64,000 nt of DNA from Gnetum montanum. Its lineage: Eukaryota; Streptophyta; Gnetopsida; Gnetales; Gnetaceae. The notes beneath the pieces were generated by a model that saw nothing but the letters and a program-made list of their open reading frames with translations, searched no databases and had not been told where the DNA came from. Where the stretch lies: NCBI GenBank assembly GCA_015680685.1, contig MNCI01028922.1, positions 613,730 through 677,729 on the forward strand, written 5' to 3'. A program made the position numbers and the translations under genes. Shown here in pieces: positions 59,412 through 64,000 of the stretch (the first letter of the stretch is position 1; each line of letters starts with the position of its first letter).

Positions 59412-60929
59412 TCTCACTTAACAGACACTTTGGAAGACTACTAGCTCTCACTTGGAGACACACTTTGGGTCTTGGAAAGAGCATTGTAAAGAAGAAAGTG
59501 TGAAAGATTGCTTGTAAGATGACTTGCTAAAGAAAAGATTTTAGCCTCTTTGTCATAGTCCTATGAGTTATGCTTTTTGTTTTTTATTTTATCTAAATTA
59601 TTTAGCTAGTGGTTTAGATAGTATCATGCTTGGCAAGTAATTTTTGGATTTTTAGATTGCTCTTATTGTTCTTATTGCACGATAAAAAATTTCCCTTAAA
59701 ATTTTTCCATAGAAGAGCTTGTGTTTGAAAGCCTTAAGAGCATTTTAGTAGAAAATTTTATTATTGTGCAATGTATAAGAACTGCTATTGAGATTGTTGT
59801 AAGAGAGCCTCTACTTGTAGTCATGTCGTTGAATGATTCAATAGTCAAGAGGGTTCAGAAAATCTTTGGTATTTTGATAGGACCAGAATAGCTTCTTTTG
59901 TCTTTAAAGGTGAATCTCTGTGGTATTTCAATTAGAAATTGTCAAGTATTTTGAAGGTTCTGCTAAATACAATTGTTGATGTCCATTATCTAGCCAAAAT
60001 GTAGTCTCATACGTGATAGTCTACACAACAATTTTTGGTAGCATAGTAGGATTGTCTTGAAAAAATTGCTTATTTTAGCCTTGGAAGTTTGAACAATTCG
60101 TAGTTATTGAATTTGGTATAGCTTTATTGCAAAGTGTTTACTCGTATCATTTTACCTTGTTTAAACATTTGAGGTCTTAACACAAATCTGCTTTATTTTC
60201 TGTCTATTTCCATTGAATCTTGCTCTATTTTTAGTTTTCTTGTGGAACTATCTCTTTCTTTGGGGAAAATTAGAAGTAGATTCGTGAAGTTGTGCTCAAA
60301 TTTTTTTGTGAAATTTTATTTGTTACAAGTAGGTATTATAAGGACCGCATAGACTAGGCAATTAAACAAAATAGGAACTCTCAACAACTCACAGTACTTG
60401 GCAAAGTTGGCTGAATCTCTTTAAGATAAGTCATTTGTAGTTTACAAACAATGCAATCATTTCATTTTTCACAACTGCACACCGCAACAACACACACACA
60501 TACTCACATTAACTACTGAGTCTATTTGGAGGTATCTAGGCCTTGGTGTTGCCAGAGACCAGCAAGCACCTAAATCCTATTCGAGGACACTCATTGGCGA
60601 TTGCATCCCAAACGGTCGCCAACACTATGCTGTCTACATTGCACAGCATGACACCAAACTTAGAAAAACTTTACCTATGTTTTGACACTTAGACAAATCT
60701 GCCATTGAACTACAGGATCCTAAAATTGGTGGTGTCTCAAACTTTGGATTTTATTTTTTGGATTTAATCAAAGTTTGTAATGTTTTGAGATGCTAAAAAG
60801 ATAGAAAGTCATGTACGCTAGCTTGTTGTAGGCTACTCAGTTCATTAATGTCAATCATTCATCCAAACTTGTGAACAAAGTCCACAAGCAAACAGGTCAA
60901 TGTTAGATATAATAAGGTTTGAGATAGGA

Positions 60930-62000
60930 ATGGTTGACTAGATTAGTCATTTCATTCCCATCCATGTTTGCCAACTTGAATGTTCCATTGTCATAGGCTT
61001 TAGTGACTAAGAAAGGTCCTTTCCAATTGGCTAAGTATTTGTTCATGAACAGCCTTAAAGGACAAGGTTTTCTTCCTTGATTTTCTACTAGTTAGGATTA
61101 TGACAGTGATGCCATTTTTGCTTCTATTAATATCGTTCGACGTTGCCAAGAATTTTTCTTCATTACTCTTTCACCAAATTGAGGTTAATTGTATGTGACT
61201 CATTTTTCTACTCATCGTTAATGTAGTTAGATAGAGCTACCATAAAGGATGGAACCTACAATTTAAAAGGTAAAATAACTTTAGTTTTATAAACCAAGCT
61301 ATATGGTGTGGCACTAGTTGTGGTTTGCAATATTATCTTATAGGCCCAAAGTGCATATAAGAGTTGTTCATGCCATCTATGTTTTCCATTGCTTAGCATT
61401 TTCTTTAGGATGTTAATGATGACTTTGTTACTAGCTTTATCTTGGCCATTGAATTGTGAATAATAGGGTGATGAATAAAAATACGTAATGTTTCATCATT
61501 GATAAAACATTTGTTTTTCTTGGCTACTAAACTATGGTCCATTATCCATGATTATGGTTAGAGGTAGGTCAAAATAAGATACTATGTTATCTAGGTTGAA
61601 TTTATAGACTTTTTGTGATGCTATTTTCCTTAGAGGAATAACTTCAACCCACTTTGTCAAATACTTATTATAGTGATGATAAATTTATGTCCTATAGAGG
61701 ACTTAGGAATTATTGGTCCAATTATGTCAATTCCCAATCACTGAAATGACCACATGATCTAAGTAGTGAGCAACTCAGTTAGTGGCACATGTATAAGGTT
61801 CTTCTACCATTAATAGGTATCACAAGCTTTCACGTTTTGCAAGTGGTCACTTTCCATATAGGACCAATAGTATCCTAGGTGTCTAATCTTTGTAATGAGG
61901 GCTCTAGGTACTATATGTCCTCCACATATTCCATCATGTACCTATTTTAGAACTGCATGGGATTCTACTTTACTTAAGCATACTAACATTATGCCATTAT
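60930..62000 (-). pseudogene. Integrase of element E
   Basis: The minus strand shows GICGGHIVPRALITKIRHLG in the zinc-binding part (about 61900), GIDIIGPIIPKSSIGHKFII with the first Asp (about 61700), and sequence parallel to integrase of element B down to about 60950 (KGPFLVTKAYDNGTF-like block). Stops and frameshifts are common. Confidence 0.65.
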
Positions 62001-62279
62001 GGGACTTTAGACATAATGTGTTATTAGCCACAAGGACATATTATTTTTTGATAATTTATGCACAACATCATTTTGAGAAGTAGTTATGTTTTGTAAAGGT
62101 GACCATGCATGAGATAAAACTTGATGTCATTGTACCATTGATGTTGAGAAATGTTATCTATGGTTGCTATAGAGATGCTTTCAATGTTTTTCATGATGGG
62201 ATAAGCATAATTTTCTATCATGAAAGGTAACTTGCTAAACACATCAGATGTCATTTTTAGGGCTAAGGTGGCAATGAAT

Positions 62280-62660
62280 TTAGCAAGTTTATTTTTATCT
62301 TAATGAATGTGTTGTATGTTAACATCTATAAATTATAGAAAGAGTGTTTTAGTTTAATCACAATAAGGTTATAGGTGTTTTTCTTTACATGCATAGACTT
62401 CAATCACTTGATTAATCACTAGTTGAGAATCACCTTTCATGATCAAACATGTAAATCCACAGTAACAAGCTATCATCAATCCTTTGATTAACCCTTCCTA
62501 CTCCACCAAATTATTGGTATATGAAAATTAAAAATGATAGGAAAAAGGTTGGATTTTGCCAGAGGGAAGCATTATGATGGTAGTGACAATTGCTCCATAT
62601 GTAGCTAAAGCTCCATCAAAGTACATGATGGCCTCATAACCTTCAACTACATCATTAATA
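62280..62660 (-). pseudogene. Second RNase H of element E
   Basis: The minus strand reads AIMYFDGALATYGAIVTTI, then EGLIKGLMIACYCG and IMKGDSQLVINQVIEVYACK. FDG and GDSQL hold catalytic Asp positions. The order after classical RNase H is the same as in element B. Confidence 0.7.
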
Positions 62661-62699
62661 ATGGTTTCATATTCATCAAGAATTCAAGATCTCTGGCTA

Positions 62700-63686
62700 T
62701 GTTATCCTCAGTTAGGAAAGTGGAGTTGTTCAGCTATGACTTGACCTTTGTTTGATGGTTTGGAAACATAGTTTAGGTTGAACTTGGCTATTATCTCTTT
62801 TCATCAAGCTATTTGGGTACTCTCATAAATGTTGGTCAAGATGGATCTTAATATGTTATCCCTACATATTACATTAGCATGACTCCTAAAGAGCTAATGT
62901 CTTTATTTCTTCAATGAGAAGACTAAGGCTAGAAAATGATTTTTGACCTTAGTGTATTAGGTGTCATAAGCTATTAATGTGTTACTTAAGTAGTAAACTA
63001 GTAACTCTGCTCCATCATCACATTTTTGATAGAGCAAGAAGGCTATATATGTATCAAAGATCACAAGGTATATGTAAAATGATTTATCATTCTAAGGAGG
63101 ATACATACTTGACAATTTGACTAGCTCTTGCTTAATATTATCAAAGGCTATTTGGAGCTCATTTTTCTACTTATAGTGAACTCTCTTTTTGAGAAATTAT
63201 TACATGAGTTGCATCTTATCCATGAGCCTCGAGATGAACCTAAGAAAAAATTACAATCTACCTTGTATACCAAGTAGTCCTTTAAGGTTGCTAGATGCTA
63301 GAAACTTGGTTATAACCTTAACCTTATTAGGATAAAATTGTGTTCCTACCTTAAAGGATACAAAGCTATGCATTTTCCTAGCTTTAACACCAAGGATAGG
63401 CTTCATAGGATTGGGTTGAACTTTGTACTTAAGAAAATGTTGAAGTACTATGTTTAGGTTGTGTGCATGGTAATTGGCTACTTGGGTCTCTATGGCTATA
63501 TTATCAAAATAATAATTAAGTAAACATATCATTTAGTTACTAAAGATACAAGTCAGGGCTTGTTGGTACATTAAATCTACATCTTTCAGACTAAATGGTA
63601 TCATTACATAACAAAAGATTCTTCAAGAGGTCATGAAGGTTGTTTAGAGTTGATGATCTGGGTTGATCCTAACTTGGTTATATATC
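62700..63686 (-). pseudogene. Reverse transcriptase and RNase H of element E, cut at the N-terminus
   Basis: The clearest part is 63251-63532, with NYYFDNIAIE (YVDD changed to YFDN, about 63505), NPMKPILGVKARKMHSFVS and SSNLKGLLGIQGRL. RNase H blocks follow to about 62700. The RT N-terminus is lost where a family F LTR inserted near 63686. Confidence 0.72.
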
Positions 63687-64000
63687 TCTTGGCACATTTT
63701 CAGCCATTACATGGAGCAGGAGTTTTAGTTTACTTAAAGAGAACAAAAATAAAATAGGTGTTAAAATTCAGATGATTTTTATGGTGGTAAAACACATATT
63801 TTATTTTTAACCTTACATTGGGCAAAGAATGTAATATTTCAGCATATTACATTCAACCAAACTCAGACTGGGTCAGTAGCAGTGGTGGACATGAGATATG
63901 CCTGGCCTGGCCATACAAATGTATCAAGAATGAACATTATTCAAGAATGGTGTTGGTCCTGCTTTCACAAAAGCCAATGAACAGAGAAAATAGATTCTGT
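63687..64000 (+). mobile_element. Family F LTR fragment cut by window end
   Basis: It begins TCTTGGCACATTTTC, close to the family start TGTTGGCACATTTGG, and then follows the U3 sequence of element F (reverse of 19660-19976): AGGAGTTTTAGT, AAACACATATTTT, CAGTGGTGG and CCAATGAACAGAGA in order. Orientation is plus. The continuation lies outside the window. Confidence 0.8.

Larger units (their letters stand above)
57416..60624 (+). mobile_element. Solo LTR of family F
   Basis: It starts TGTTGGCAAC, ends GGTCGCCAACA, and is flanked by CTATG on both sides (57411-57415 and 60625-60629). No internal region is present, so it is a solo LTR left by recombination, or never more than an LTR. Orientation is plus, opposite to the family F copies at 1-19976. 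R and U5 (59160-60624) align well with them. U3 does not, except at the very end, and contains a captured zinc-finger gene piece. Confidence 0.93.
40413..60739 (-). mobile_element. Complete Tat/Ogre-like element B, 20.3 kb with a nested solo LTR
   Basis: LTRs at 40413-42304 and 55666-60739 flank the interior. AACTT is present just outside both ends (40408-40412 and 60740-60744). The primer site adjoins the right LTR and a purine tract adjoins the left one, so the element reads on the minus strand. Order: LTR, primer site, gag, protease, [plus-strand gene copy B], RT, RNase H, second RNase H, integrase, 3' region, LTR. Without the 3.2-kb nested LTR it is about 17.1 kb. It lies in the 3' part of older element E. 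Confidence 0.95.
55666..60739 (-). repeat. 5' LTR of element B, split by a solo LTR
   Basis: About 1,860 bp once the 3,209-bp insertion and its duplicated CTATG are set aside; it aligns with 40413-42304 along its length. It begins TATGACATTC where the partner has TGTAATGTTC; all differences between these two are transitions. A minus-strand TATA-like CCTATAAATACC is near 56327-56338. Confidence 0.9.
60745..63686 (-). mobile_element. Partial element E, host of element B
   Basis: Decayed minus-strand pol related to element B: integrase, second RNase H, RNase H and RT from left to right. Its left side continues across element B into 40283-40407, since AACTT flanks B on both sides. Its upstream part is cut by the family F LTR starting at 63687. 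No LTR of E is identified. Confidence 0.75.

Overview
The window looks like intergenic DNA of a very large plant genome. It is AT-rich, has no intact host gene, and is almost entirely old Ty3/gypsy LTR retrotransposons inserted into one another. The size, age and nesting of the elements, their Tat/Ogre-type proteins with a second RNase H, and the runs of N typical of a draft assembly fit a gymnosperm best. That is inference; no gene fixes the species.

Layout. 1-2449: truncated LTR of family F. 2450-3769: tandem motif and the 3' end of a minus-strand multi-exon gene (copy C). 3775-19976: complete family F element on the minus strand with 5-bp target duplications GGTAC. Its lower LTR is split by a 4.06-kb non-autonomous element G (5127-9185, duplication GTTAG). 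19977-21922: the rest of copy C. 21923-23064: LTR and end of another element (H). 23065-24956: unassigned. 24960-27094: gag-protease remnant of a different element (D). 28021-40282: element A (minus strand) with 5' LTR, primer site, gag and protease, then a plus-strand multi-exon gene (copy A). 40413-60739: complete 20.3-kb element B (minus strand, duplication AACTT), with gag-protease, a plus-strand gene (copy B), then RT-RNaseH-second RNaseH-integrase. A solo family F LTR (57416-60624, duplication CTATG) sits in its 5' LTR. 60745-63686: older pol of element E, the host of B. 63687-64000: start of another family F LTR.

How the parts work together. Sense genes of A and B follow Ty3/gypsy logic: transcription from a TATA box in the LTR, tRNA-primed reverse transcription from a primer site shared by families A, B, F and G, then Gag, protease, RT, RNase H and integrase. 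The striking part is a long gene on the opposite strand, between protease and RT, where Ogre-type elements are known to carry an intron. It occurs in the same place in A and B, and in a disrupted plus-oriented element (C). The three copies share protein motifs from end to end and share intron positions. I do not recognise the protein.

Family F differs. A second RNase H domain appears upstream of RT, directly after protease, and its long U3 region is a mosaic that carries captured sequence, including a recognisable piece of an INDETERMINATE DOMAIN (IDD) zinc-finger gene in the solo LTR. All coding regions here have stops or frameshifts, many explicable by C-to-T change, so nothing is likely to make a full-length protein today.
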